From Spirometra erinaceieuropaei (Eukaryota; Platyhelminthes; Cestoda; Diphyllobothriidea; Diphyllobothriidae), in contig CACRXP010000020.1 in assembly GCA_902702965.1 (NCBI GenBank), forward strand, positions 1,202,419 to 1,266,418: a stretch of 64,000 nucleotides of DNA, read 5' to 3'. Each line of letters starts with the position of its first letter. Position 1 is the first letter of the stretch. The translations under genes and the position numbers were made by a program. The notes under the pieces were generated by a model. It did not search any database. It saw nothing but the letters and a program-made list of their open reading frames with translations, and was not told where the DNA came from. Positions 36,728 to 46,640 of this stretch are shown piece by piece.

Positions 36728-36955
36728 CTCTAGGAGAAGGAGACACGATCGCTGGGACAAGAGCGAATCATCATCAGAGACAAAGAAGCAGAAACGGGTG
36801 GTTGTTGCGCAAGGGGCTGCGGTATTTATAGGATGCAGTAGCCATGCTACCGCATACCTATGAACATTCACGACTTCCCCCTTCATCCAGGATCGTCGCA
36901 CTTGTTGTGATCATTGCTTGATGGCCGACATTTGAGTCAATAATTGCTGCCAAAA
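36728..36955 (-). repeat. Solo family A pseudo-LTR piece (A4)
   Basis: Matches the left part of A5 (43655-43890): GAGAAGGAGACACGATCGC, CATCATCAGAGACAAAGAAG, GGTGGTTGTTGCGCAAGGGG, then TATTTATAGGATGCAGTAGC. A ~37-base block present in A5 is deleted after GGGACAAGAGCG. The TATAAATA box is at 36823-36830 on the minus strand. Confidence 0.7.
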
Positions 36956-37939
36956 ATTGCTGATAATTGCTGTACCAAAAGCATTACCCAAGTGAAAATG
37001 GTTTTCATTCTCGTCCACAGAGAAAGAAGTATCTTGTAAAAACTGTGTTTAGCAGTTACTTGAGAATATTTACCGCATCCTACTTAGCTATGACGAATTT
37101 ATGAGATTATTTGTAATAGAGTCGCTCGTTTCCAATAAATTCCCATCGACCCGGTTTGTTTATATGATGATGTAGGCAATTAAAACACGTGGGTAATTAG
37201 AGGAATTGAATAATGTTCATCGTTCCAATAAAGTGGGAGGTGGGGAATGTGGGAGGATAATTAGAGACAGTCAGTATCAATCTAGTCAAGCCATGATGGT
37301 TAATGCAGATGGGGGAAGTTGAAAAGAGGTCTGGCCGTGGGAGGAGGGAAGACGCGAAAATTGCTTACAGTCAACAGATTAACTAATTTTCGGACTAGAT
37401 GAACTCCTTTTTGTACAAAAAGACACGGTCCTTTAACGTATTTGCAGCCGCTTCTGCTGTTTCTCGTAGACGTTGCCCCAGCGTTTTTGGATGGCTCGGT
37501 GCAGCCTTGCAAATTACTCCGAAAGCTTTGTTGACGTCCACACGATCTCCGGAATCAGTCATATATGTGAGGACGGTGAAGCGCTACTTGTTTGAAAAGA
37601 GGAGCACTACCTGAATCTTCTTATTACCCAAATGTCTAACTGGCCTCATAAGCATTTAAATTTAACGATCTGATGAGAATCTGTGTAAAGCAAACGCCTG
37701 CGCGCCAAATAATCTTACAAAATTTTGATTGCCCTCCTTTCTTATAGTGCAGAAGTGCACTGAAGAAAGTATTTTTTACATTCCTGATACTTAGAAAAAC
37801 GTTTTATTTAGGATGGGGACATGTTGATCATTCGACATGTTCTCTCTTGGTAAGCTAATTCCCAACTGCTCTCAAAGAAAGCATATACTACCGGTGCCAC
37901 ATGCGCTATGTGGGTCGCGCACCCATACAAAATACCATC
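36956..37939. other. Unassigned sequence
   Basis: Nothing recognised; G-rich patches near 37230-37350. Confidence 0.3.
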
Positions 37940-38069
37940 GAAAATAAGTAAGATTCATCTAGAGAAGAATAAAGTTTAATGGTTAAATTTTCGAGTCTGG
38001 TTCCCCAGCTCGTCGTCAGACGTTTTGTTGATGTAAAAAAACAGTTGACTATCTAACCATGTCGAACAA

Positions 38070-38409
38070 GTGATTCTATGTTTGGCCAAAGCCTGCGCCA
38101 ATGCGCGTCAATGGTTTTTTGTCATCCCCTCGGCACTAGCTGCGCTCGCTTCCATTTGTCCTTGGGGGATTTGTATGTAGCATCTAAATCGATATGTCGA
38201 TGTGATGCATGCCTCATCTTAGTGTACTGCCTCCAGGACTTCGCGGCCTTTCCTTATTGGGCAGTCGCCAACAATGCGAGTGTCCGCACATGCAATTTGG
38301 TGTCCAGTTTGTGCATTGCCACCGGGGATAGGTGATCTCGTCTCTTCACCGCTAACTGACGTTCGTGTATGCGGGTAGAGGCAGATTTCCCAGTTTGGCC
38401 ACAATAGAC
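38070..38409 (-). pseudogene. PLE GIY-YIG endonuclease remnant (B1 minus copy)
   Basis: Minus-strand reading gives blocks equivalent to those in the plus copy: a TGKSAST/H(E)RQL-type segment, VRRRD-type and ...GREFLEA, then INRHIDLDATYK. The frame is broken by shifts between ~38220 and 38340. It is the C-terminal domain of a PLE polyprotein, which nicks the target for primed reverse transcription. The adjacent linker at 38410-38650 contains no intact frame. Confidence 0.6.
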
Positions 38410-38760
38410 GGCATCACAACTGGAACACGGTATTTTTAGACAATACCTTTTCCATCAAGATAGCCTACCCTGTCCTTGGGGTGTACAAGCTGTGTACGCT
38501 AGGTGGTTGTAGGTTGGTGTGCTACGTGTACCTGATGCTTCTTCGGCTATCTTTCGACGAGTTAAGGTACATTTTTCACGTGTGAGAGAGTCTGTCAGGT
38601 AAATGTTTTTGATGTGTGGGTGGCCGTAGTTTTCGAAATACATTTCTGTTCAAACTAATGTTGCATGCAATGACGTACAAATTGGCGCGGATACCCGTTG
38701 TGGGAAAATAAGTTGAAAGGCATTTCATTTCTGCTTAAGAACTTTCTTCATCAGAGCAGT

Positions 38761-39179
38761 GTCTATTGTGGCCAAACTGGGAAATCTGCCTCTACCCGCA
38801 TACACGAACGTCAGTTAGCGGTGAAGAGACGAGATCACCTATCCCCGGTGGCAATGCACACACTGAATACCAAATTGCGTGTGCGGACACTCGCATTGTT
38901 GGCGCCCGCCCAACAAGAAAAGGCCGCGAATTCCTCGAGGCAAAACGCTTAGATGAGGCATGCATCAATCGGCATATCGATCTAGATGCCACATATAAAT
39001 TCGTCAAGGACAAATGGAAGCGGGCGCTGCCAGTTTCGAGGGGAGGACAAAAAACCATTGACGCGCATTGGCCCAGGCTTCGGCCAACCATAGAATCACT
39101 TGTTCGACATGTTCAGACGGTCAACTGTTTTTTTTACATCAACAAAACGTCTGACGACGAGCTGGGGAACCAGACTTGA
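38761..39179 (+). pseudogene. PLE GIY-YIG endonuclease remnant (B1 plus copy)
   Basis: Reads YCGQTGKSASTRIHERQL then VKRRDHLSPVAMHTLN in one frame. After a shift, it continues TRKGREFLEA, then INRHIDLDATYKFVKDKWKR in the frame that runs to 39179. These match the second half of the PLE GIY-YIG domain and its tail. The GIY-side strand is truncated away at the inversion junction, so the domain cannot be functional. Downstream is the family B 3' UTR. It mirrors the minus copy and probably arose by duplication of the 3' end rather than by an independent insertion. Confidence 0.65.
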
Positions 39180-39230
39180 AAATTTACCCATTATAATTTA
39201 TTCGCTTCCCAAGGAATCTTACTTATTTTC

Positions 39231-39639
39231 AATTCAATTTCTTGGGATGCAGTTCTCCAGCACATACAAAATAACATATATGGCAGGAGTGTGGCGTCCG
39301 TCTGGGTGCCGGCGCACGCCATTTCAGCCACCTGCGACCAGGTCCTGCTTCAAATGGCCGACCAGTTTGTAGAGGGACCTGGTTCCTGGGGGAGAGGGGA
39401 GGGCGAGGTCGACTCTAAAGACTACGTTATCATGTACTCAACGCATGTTTCCCACCACAATCAAACTGACGCCCTTCTAAACTATCACGGTGAGCTTAAA
39501 GCCGCGGCTTTGTTGGCTGTCAACCGACGGGATAACTCGGTCTTTCTCTCATGAGAAGAATCAGGTCCCAATGACCCCCTCTTAATGCGGACTCTGTGTC
39601 ACTAACACTTGATTGGGACTCTAACCGACTGTTTATCCT
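39231..39639. other. Unassigned, GC-rich patch
   Basis: Frame 39291-39554 (+) contains WVPAH, reminiscent of a retroelement RNase H motif, but the following residues do not fit. Nothing firm. Confidence 0.25.
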
Positions 39640-39900
39640 TTCTGCGAAAATCTTTCCATCGTGCTCGGGCCAGGCGTGTGTAGAACGCGTAGACGGACTG
39701 TTTAGCTTTGTCATTCGTTCCGTTCGATCCCGACCCCAATCTCCTAGACCCCGTCTTAACACCGGGCTCAGGTTAGTGGAGGAGGGAATAGTGTGACAGA
39801 TGTCTCCTTACATCATAGACTAGTTCACGAGCAAGCCACCCTTCCTGTGTCCATCCTACACAGCGGGCATCGTCTTCCATGACGGCCGCATTGACATGCG
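39640..39900 (+). repeat. Family R variant, R8
   Basis: Blocks GTGTAGAACGCGTAGACGG, TGTTTAGCTTTGTCATTCG, TTAACACCGGGCTCAGG, GTGTGACAGATGTC and CACAGCGGGCATCGTCTTCC follow R order, diverged. It shares its 5' half with sequence near 2200 and 41076. Confidence 0.5.
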
Positions 39901-41075
39901 ATTAAGGGTTGAAATGTACTTTGATCGACAGTACCATAGTGTTTGTCGAGGTTGCAGAAGACACATCTTCAAACATTCAGCGATGAGTGATCTCAAAGTT
40001 GTGCAGTCTGTAAAGGTGGGCTGAATGCGAGCGCTAGTGTTAATTGTTTTCAGCTAGACGCTGAGGTGACGAACGAGAATGTTCGGGACAAGAGGTTTGC
40101 ATTGCTTGTGCGGAAAATTAGAGATAAACTTTGAAAATGTATCCGTGCTTGCCGTTTGATTTTCAGGATTTTCTAACAGATCTCATTTATAGGTGTTTAA
40201 GAGTTCTTTCTTGATGCTGCCTGACTCTCAGGGCTTGAACGTGATGTTTCGTATTTTGGCTCGTCTGTGTTACACTTATAATCTGGTACACATGGTTCCA
40301 ATTCCAGAAGTTCCGTTGTCTTTTTAAACGAGACAACCTAGTTACTCTCGGGCAACGGACCTAAAGCATATTAAACATACTCTTCAATCCAGCATTCTTC
40401 GGGTGGGTTCAAGGATATCCCATAGCTGAGGTATAGACCATATCGGGCTCTTTTCTTCGACTGTTTTAAACAAGGGCATTCTCGCCTGCATGCAGTTGGA
40501 TTATCGGGTTTTCTGACTAAAACGAGCAGCAAAGGGCTACAAACAGCCTTCTGCATAAATATACTGTTCCGCCTTCTTTGAGTCTTATTTCCCATTAGAA
40601 GTCGCTTTGTTTAAATCCGAAATAAAGTACCGGAGAGAGCTAGGTGAGTTCCGCATCTGCCGCCGCACGATATTTTTAAGATCATTAGGTCAAAAACTTG
40701 TTAATATTTCAAATAGAGGCGCACCCATGCACACCCATACTTACCTCATAGAAAAGGGGCAAGGACAGTGTTTGTGATGAGGAGTTTGCGTTCCACGCTC
40801 GGGCAGTCAACTGGTACAGGAGAAAGAGAAGGGAAGTTGATCGAGACAGACATTGGAAATTCATTACCATGGCAACCCAGCGACAAGAGTTAGGGTTTCG
40901 AAACCTGCCGACTAACGAAGTACCTTGGTCCATCTCAGGACTGGTGGTTAACCTGGAGTGGCCCCACTCTAGTGGGCTTTATGACATTTTCTCTTGCACG
41001 GGGTCAGATACGCTTTATATTGTAATTAGACCTATCGAGATGGTGAACAGCGTTCAGCTCAGCGTTCATTGACAA
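39901..41075. other. Unassigned sequence
   Basis: Nothing recognised. Confidence 0.3.
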
Positions 41076-41400
41076 CACGTAGACGGGCTGCTTAGCCTTG
41101 TTAGCCGTGTGGCCCGAGCTAATCCTCGGTAATTTTGGTTTAGGCATTTCACTGGCACAGAGTGGATGACGGAGGGAAGAGTGTAGCAGATACTTTGGAA
41201 GTTTGCCTCAGTGTAAACCTGTTTACAAGCAGACAGTTCTGCCGTCGCGCCCGACGATGTTTACCGTGTGCTCCACAGCAAGATGAGGCAGGCACGCCGA
41301 CTTGCGCGGGAATTAGTTCGTAGTGACAGTAGACTTGCGCAGCATCTACCGCATTCTCTCTTCGCCCCACGTGGGTCTGGTGTCAAGGCGTCACGAAGGA
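41076..41400. repeat. Inverted pair of R fragments (R9/R10)
   Basis: 41076-41245 reads forward R-variant (GCGTAGACGG-type block, GAAGAGTGTAGCAGATAC). 41246-41400 reads reverse R (CGATGTTTACCGTGTGCTCC, CTTGCGCAGCATCTACCGCA, GGTCTGGTGTCAAGGCGTCA). The two meet tail to tail. Confidence 0.55.
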
Positions 41401-41834
41401 GGTCAGCGTTGAGCACAGCATTTATTGACAACCGCTTCTTGGGGTCACCTCAGCTGAAGAAGACCTGTGCAGGGCGAACCCTCTGGTAAACTGTCGCGCC
41501 GCAGATCATATGCGACAGTATTAGGAGACCTCATGCAGCCTGCGAAGCTCTTCTTCGAAGGAAAATCGCCACAAATGTCCGCGCTTCAGACCAGTGATGA
41601 AAACAGGTGATCGCCGGAAAATTAGGTCTACGTAATCTGTCGCATGCTGCTTTTCTGAGAGTGAATCTGTTAGTACTCAGGGCATTTTGCGTGCGAGTTG
41701 CCCGGTCAAAGAAGACGTTGCGATGAATCGAATGGAGTAAGGGGCTGCAACATACACGCTCTATTTAATTTGATAACCTCTGAGGTATACGACAGTTAGA
41801 CTAGCGAAAGTAATGGCATCCACAGTTGCCCCAC
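41401..41834. other. Unassigned sequence
   Basis: Nothing recognised. Confidence 0.3.
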
Positions 41835-41945
41835 GGATTGGACAAGCATAATCGGTGACTTGCGTGTGAATAAATTTATACAGAAGCAGACTTGCGAAGC
41901 GTCTACTGCACTCTCCTCTTCCTCACCCATCATACTCCAGTGGAA
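41835..41945 (-). repeat. Family R fragment, R11
   Basis: Minus-strand match: GTGAATAAATTTATACAGAAG, CTTGCGAAGCGTCTACTGCA, CTCTCCTCTTCCTCACCCA. Confidence 0.5.
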
Positions 41946-42049
41946 TGACTTCACATCTTCAGTATGCGCAGACGGGCGGTATAATTTTTTCAGTCGTTAC
42001 GCTAGAGCCTTGAGCTATATCACAGGGAGGGCACTTGTTTCTGAGTACC

Positions 42050-42110
42050 CACCCTCACCCTAGCACTGACCCTAATCTCGGTCCTAACGCTGCCGTAGTC
42101 CTAACCCTAA
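42050..42110 (-). repeat. Degenerate CCCTAA tract
   Basis: CCCTCACCCTAGCACTGACC, then CCTAATCTCGG and CCTAACCCTAATTTCC: a decayed telomere-type array in the opposite orientation to T1/T2. The T body does not follow it. Confidence 0.5.
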
Positions 42111-42539
42111 TTTCCATGGAAGTTGCCGAATGGCTACCTGTATTAATAAAAGGCGGTTTCCCAGCCTTGCGTCTTACTTCAGCGAACCATGTCATTTGTA
42201 TTCTTCAACTGTGCTGCGCATTTACTTGTGTTGCTTAAAGGACGTTGTACAATTTCATCCTGGTTAAATGACACCGCTCAACTGGCAAGCTTTTAAGATT
42301 ATATCTCCCCAATCTCCTATGCGTATTTCATTTCAAGACGGTAGGTCCGCTGGGACTTTCACAAATGGGTCAGATAAATTATGTAAATCTGCCAAAAAGC
42401 ACATATTACTATGGTGAACCTGCTAGTCATTCGTAAATTTTAATATTTTTTGATTGGAAGTCAACTTACTATAATATATTTGGTAGATTTCACAGGATGA
42501 TGTAGGTTGGACGGGTAAATAGACCAAAATACTATTAAA
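42111..42539. other. Unassigned sequence
   Basis: Nothing recognised. Confidence 0.3.
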
Positions 42540-42885
42540 ATTATGATTCGCTGTCAGGTCCTCGCGGATTCACTGACGTCTGTCCATCGGAGGAAGTCCA
42601 AGACTTTTTGCAGGCAGTGCATTCTGATGATTTTTGCATTCATCGGCACATTTAGCTAGACGCCATGTTAAATAATCTAAGGCGTAAGCCTATCCACACG
42701 GAATACCAAACCATAACAAGTACTTTTTGTCAGGAATGAAAACGCAGTATCGATCTTCAGGCACTTTAAAAACTTAGATGGTTTTGCTCATTTGTCATAC
42801 GTCTGAAGAAGGCCTGTGAAACCAGCATTAAAAATTTGAGGAATAAAGTTTATTACACTTTACAAAGAACTTACTCCTTTCAAGT
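42540..42885 (+). mobile_element. Family B PLE 3' fragment (B2)
   Basis: Plus-strand remnants of the GIY-YIG tail (VQDFLQAVHSDDFCIHRHI, shifted) followed by a family B type 3' UTR ending AAAAATTTGAGGAATAAAGT. It converges tail to tail with B3. Confidence 0.6.
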
Positions 42886-43131
42886 TAGTCTTCTTTGAAT
42901 GCCCATCATTGAATACATACGTACATATCCCGGTTGATGGAAAATACGCGCGGTACAGGTAATATCTACATTAGAAAAGTAAATTTTTTGGGGAACTAGA
43001 GTTTTAAGCACGTTTACTTTTTACGCTGGTCTGCCAGCTCGTCTTCATGCAATGGGTGTACAAAAAATTGACTTCCCCACTCAATCTAAAAGAGGATTCT
43101 ACGATTGGCCAATGTCTGTGTCAATTCGTGT

Positions 43132-43470
43132 TCATCCCATTTCGTCACCCCTTTGAGCTCGTTGCGTCAGTTTGAATTTCTCGTTGAAGATTTTGAATGC
43201 GACATATGGATCGATATGCCTGTTGAAGGATGCCTCATCTGAGTGCAATGCCTCTAAGAATTCATGGCCATTCCTCATTGGGCAGGCAGCAACAATGTTC
43301 TCCCACGCAAAGGCGTGCGCACTGCTCGGTGTGTGTCTGGTCTCCTGTGATAGATGGTCACGTTTCCTCACCTCTAACTCATGTTCATACATAAGGGTTG
43401 GGACAGACTTCTTAGTTTGGTCACAACTTGACGACGTCACAACTTGAACATGGGATTTTGCAGACAACAC
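43132..43470 (-). pseudogene. PLE GIY-YIG endonuclease remnant (B3)
   Basis: A 112-codon minus frame: a degenerate first strand (HVQVVTSSSCDQTKKS), then MYEHELEVRKRDHLSQET, GHEFLEALHSDEASFNRHID and a basic tail. Order and spacing match B1 and B4. Both signature tyrosines are lost, so the nuclease is dead even though the frame is open for 112 codons. Confidence 0.65.
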
Positions 43471-43600
43471 CCTTACCGTCGAGGTAGCTAATCCTTTACT
43501 TAGGGGTTACGAGCTGTGTGCGTGAGGTAGTTGCCGCCTGGTGTGCTACGAGTATCCGGTAGCTTTTTAGTTAACTTTTGACTAGCTCAGATACATATGA

Positions 43601-43611
43601 AACTCATGAGG
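43601..43611. repeat. Target-site duplication, left copy
   Basis: AACTCATGAGG, identical to 44238-44248, at the left boundary of A5. Confidence 0.8.
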
Positions 43612-44237
43612 CTAATAGAAGCGAAGACACAAGTCCCAGGAAGTAGTCTTGAAGAAGGAGACACGATCGCCGGGACAAGAGCATTATTAGCCTGACGTTT
43701 CGGATTCCTACTCGAATCCATCATCAGAGACAAAAGAGCAGAAACGGGTGGTTGTTGCACAAGGGGCTGCGGTATTTATAGGATGCAGTTGCCATGCTAC
43801 CGCATACCTATGAACATTGACGGCTCCCCCTACATCCGGGATCGTCGCACTTGGTGTGATCATTGCTTGATCGCCGACATTGCTGCAATTTCATCACGTG
43901 CGTTGGATGTTGGCGTGATGATTGCTCGACCATCTGACGCATCGACCCCGGTGTTGGGAAAAGTGTTCACCTCTGCCCTCCCCGCATGGCTTGTTACTCC
44001 GCCTAGGCGAAGTTTTAGCACGGAGTATGGAGTCGGAAGATCGTTGCACTTGTTGATGGACTGGGAACCAGTAAACCATGATTCCAGTAGCTCCCGGCTC
44101 ACGCGGTTGTCATCTCTTGCCCCTTGTGCAACAACCACCCATTTCTGCTTCTTTGTCTCTGATGATGGATTCGAGTAGGAATCCGAAACGTCAGGCTAAT
44201 AAAGCTTTTGTCCCGGCGATCGTGTCTCCTTCTTCAA
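43612..44237 (-). mobile_element. Family A inverted-repeat element (A5) inserted in B3
   Basis: A 626-bp element with exact 11-bp target duplications (43601-43611 and 44238-44248). Arms of ~120 bp (about 43655-43777 and 44118-44236) are reverse complements. The interior encodes on the minus strand only the last part of the PLE C-terminus plus 3' UTR. As in A1, the arm 5' of the coding sequence is the inverted one. A ~40-base tail (43612-43654, AGAAGCGAAGACACAAGTCC) lies outside the left arm and is shared with A3. The TATAAATA box is at 43773-43780 on the minus strand. Confidence 0.85.
43860..44138 (-). pseudogene. PLE C-terminal coding remnant (A5)
   Basis: A 92-codon minus frame: ARGDNRVSRELLESWFTG, SQSINKCNDLPTPYSVLKL, then a less conserved tail. 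It matches the end of the A1 GIY-YIG frame residue for residue over ~40 positions. The catalytic signature is absent because the 5' inverted arm replaces it at about 44118, so it encodes no nuclease. Confidence 0.7.
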
Positions 44238-44248
44238 AACTCATGAGG
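44238..44248. repeat. Target-site duplication, right copy
   Basis: AACTCATGAGG, matching 43601-43611. Confidence 0.8.
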
Positions 44249-44399
44249 CCGTTCGACAGGTAATCACTTTTGGTCCTCGGGTGGCCGTAGCACTGGAAAT
44301 CCCTTTCCTTTTAAATCGCATGCGCCTCTTGCACTGACGTATATGGTCTTGTAGGAACCCATTTTGAGAAAGTGGTTTTAGAGAGGTATTTCATTTCCG

Positions 44400-44935
44400 C
44401 TCGATAACTTGCTTCATCAGGGCAATGTGTTTTGGCCAGATTGAGAAGATTGTAGACTGTACTCCATTTTTGAGAGCAGGCGTGGTTTGTCCCAAAATGA
44501 AGGACAACCTCTAAATATGTTTCTTTGCGATAAAATGACGTGTGAAGTGATCAATCAGTTTTGTGACGTACAAAGACATCCGGAAACGGGAGTTGTCCAT
44601 CAGCATCCGTTTGGAAAGTAAAATTGTTTCCTGGAAGTATAGAGTTGAGATTCGTATGAAGCAAATTCGACAGATTTTTCTTTACGATAACAAACTCGTC
44701 GTCTACATAACGCATCCAGAGTTTTGCGTTAACTACGGAAAGAGCCGTAGCTCCTAGTTTCTACATTATGGTCTAACTTGGGAAATAGGATATGCGTGAA
44801 CGCATTGGAGAAATCTTTAATTGTCGTAACATTGTTTGGAGAAGGAAAGGTTTGTTTCAGACGGCAGTTGCAGTAAGACGTCCACAGGCTCGATCGCGTT
44901 CTTCGACGCGGCACCCCGCTTAATCTAACGAAATC
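44400..44935 (-). pseudogene. PLE reverse transcriptase core remnant (B3)
   Basis: The minus strand reads MRYVDDEFVIVKKNLSNLL, with YVDD at 44698-44709, then FTFQTDADGQLPFPDVFV, the conserved region after the catalytic loop in PLE and related RTs. Downstream, LHFGTNHACSQKWSTVYNLL and AKTHCPDEASYRAEMKYL match the PLE thumb/linker. Upstream, a shifted segment with TFPSPNN.. corresponds to the segment before the YVDD loop. In a live element this enzyme copies element RNA at the nicked target. Stops and shifts occur throughout and the N-terminal fingers are missing. Confidence 0.75.
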
Positions 44936-45149
44936 AGGCCGATGAGAGTTTACATTGAGTGATATCGTTATCTCATCGCATGTAACTCTTACTTCTTATA
45001 ATTCATCTAGAAAGCCTTTTTGAGTCCTCAATGAGGTTCTTGGATTTCTTTGTAAGTGGACGTAGTCGTTGGGGATATCCGCTGAAGGAAGTACACTTAC
45101 CTGTCGGGTTACGAGACATGCTCACCTTGTTGTACAGTACCGCAAATAC

Positions 45150-45292
45150 TGGAATGGCCGGCTCTGACTTTTTAACCGTCGTCAACCAGTTTTACCCAAA
45201 ACAGGTTTTTTGCCGCATCCTGGCCTCGAAACCACGTCCCTTAGTCGTCGAACTGTTTCAAGTCCAATGCTCTGCCAATTGTATCAGGTCCC
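45150..45292 (-). repeat. tRNA-derived SINE-like repeat, copy S2
   Basis: Minus strand head: CTGATACAATTGGCAGAGC (box A-like), TTGGACTTGAAAC, then GTGGTTTCGAGGCC (box B-like). The tail TGGTTGACGACGGTTAAAAA and GGCCGGCCATTCC-like end are shared with S1. Confidence 0.65.
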
Positions 45293-45432
45293 CTTTCCTG
45301 TTGATGACGATCCAGAATATGGACTTATGCCAGAAATGCGTCCACCAACCGAGTTGCGACATATGTTTTCCCGGCTGCGCCTTGGGACTCAAGTGTACAG
45401 CCATCGCGGGTAAACGCCTAGTCACTAGAAAT

Positions 45433-45580
45433 GAAACTGTGGCTCAATTGGTAGGACACTGGACTTCACAACTCACGACGATCAAGGAACGCAGGATCAA
45501 GTCTAAGATGCTGTAAAACTGTTTTTGGGTTGGATCGACTGACGGCGGTCAATAAGCCGAAACGTGCCACGTTAGGCTCC
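45433..45580 (+). repeat. tRNA-derived SINE-like repeat, copy S3
   Basis: Plus strand head: TGTGGCTCAATTGGTAGGAC (box A-like), ACTGGACTTCAC, then GCAGGATCAAGTCT (degenerate box B). The tail GACTGACGGCGGTCAATAAG follows. It faces S2 head to head across ~140 bp. Confidence 0.65.
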
Positions 45581-45705
45581 TCGTCTTCGTTCGGACTCTT
45601 TCCAACATGGTTGAGCTATGTAACTGCCTAAAAGGGTCCTTCATTAAACCCCAAAAATAACTGGGTAAACATGTCCACTACTTATATTTATATTTTTATA
45701 TTTGT

Positions 45706-46640
45706 ATATAGTGGGTGACCTATTCCACGAAATGCATTTTCGATTAGAAACGATTACTTAGATAAGGTTGTAATAATAATTATTACGCAGCATATTGTCG
45801 TGATATCTTGAACTAACCGGGATGTAGGCTTTTTCATGCATCCCTTTTCGTCCTGTACAAATCGGAAACTCGGAAAAAAACGACTTCTTATTTAGTACGC
45901 ATTTTCAAACTGATATTCAACAATCTTATAATTTCAGATATATTTTAGAGAAAACATGCAAAAATTTTTTATTTGGTTTATTTTGTTGCGAATCAAGTTT
46001 TTATATATTTTTTACTCAAAATGAGTAAGTTTCGATTTTAAAAATGGTTATTATCATAAGATTTTTAAGACTGTGCAGTGCCCATTTACACATCGTCCTA
46101 TCTGTCCGCCGATTAATGCTCCTCATAAAATATGCAACTGGCAGACTTTATGAACGCTACATAGTATCTTCTCAAAGACAGCGATATACATCACTTTCCG
46201 TATGGACAATGTATACGTCTTGTAGACCGAAATTGCTACGGCTGATCTGGCTCAAAATTATTTGGTAATTAGGAAACTCTTTTAAAACCTGAACATTCCC
46301 CGTCTTTGAGTACAAAATGCAACGAAGATGGGTTTTCTACCAAATGATTAAACAAAAACATAGTTTTTGAATGTTTTCTATAAAATATATTGGAAATTAT
46401 AAGACCATCAAAACCAGTATGAAATATGCATACTACTTAAGGAGTCGTTTTCTTCCAAACTTTCTGGTTTCCTCAGGAGAACGGAAAGAGACACACGCAA
46501 AAGCTAACATCCCGGGTAGTTTCCGACAGTATACCGCGTTATAATTATTATTATTACAACCTCACCTAAGTAATTATTCCTAATCAAAAACGCATTTCAG
46601 AATTTTGGCCAAACTTTCCTGAGACAAGCCACTCTTTCAT
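45706..46640. mobile_element. Family C element, C2
   Basis: Starts GTGGGTGACCTATTCCACG, continuing CATTTTCGATTAGAAACGAT and GTTGTAATAATAATTATTA. It ends with the inverse (TACAACCTCACCTAAGTAAT, AAAAACGCATTTCAGAATTT, GCCAAACTTTCCTGAG). ~935 bp, no coding sequence. Confidence 0.65.

Larger units (their letters stand above)
37940..39230. mobile_element. Family B Penelope-like elements, head-to-head inverted pair (B1)
   Basis: Two ~470-bp arms (37940-38409 and 38761-39230) are reverse complements at high identity. Each holds a GIY-YIG domain tail followed by the same 3' UTR (GACGACGAGCTGGGGAACCA). The two 3' ends point outward. Between the arms, 38410-38760 carries upstream PLE linker sequence belonging to the minus-strand copy only, also found in B3 at 43470-43600 and 44248-44450. 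The junction of the plus copy falls at GTCTATTGTGGCC. Confidence 0.75.
42970..44935 (-). mobile_element. Family B PLE interrupted by A5 (B3)
   Basis: Minus strand in order: degenerate RT core with YVDD (44400-44935), linker (44248-44400 and 43470-43600), GIY-YIG tail (43132-43470), 3' UTR (42970-43130). Removing 43612-44248 restores colinearity with B1 (38440-38760): CATGAG|GCCGTTCGACAGGTAA aligns with GAGAGAGTCTGTCAGGTAA. The copy is therefore one element split by a later insertion. Confidence 0.75.

Noticed and set aside
39291..39554. WVPAH motif as a retrotransposon RNase H domain
   Set aside because: The residues that should follow (G..GNE.AD) are absent at the right spacing and no adjacent RT is seen.
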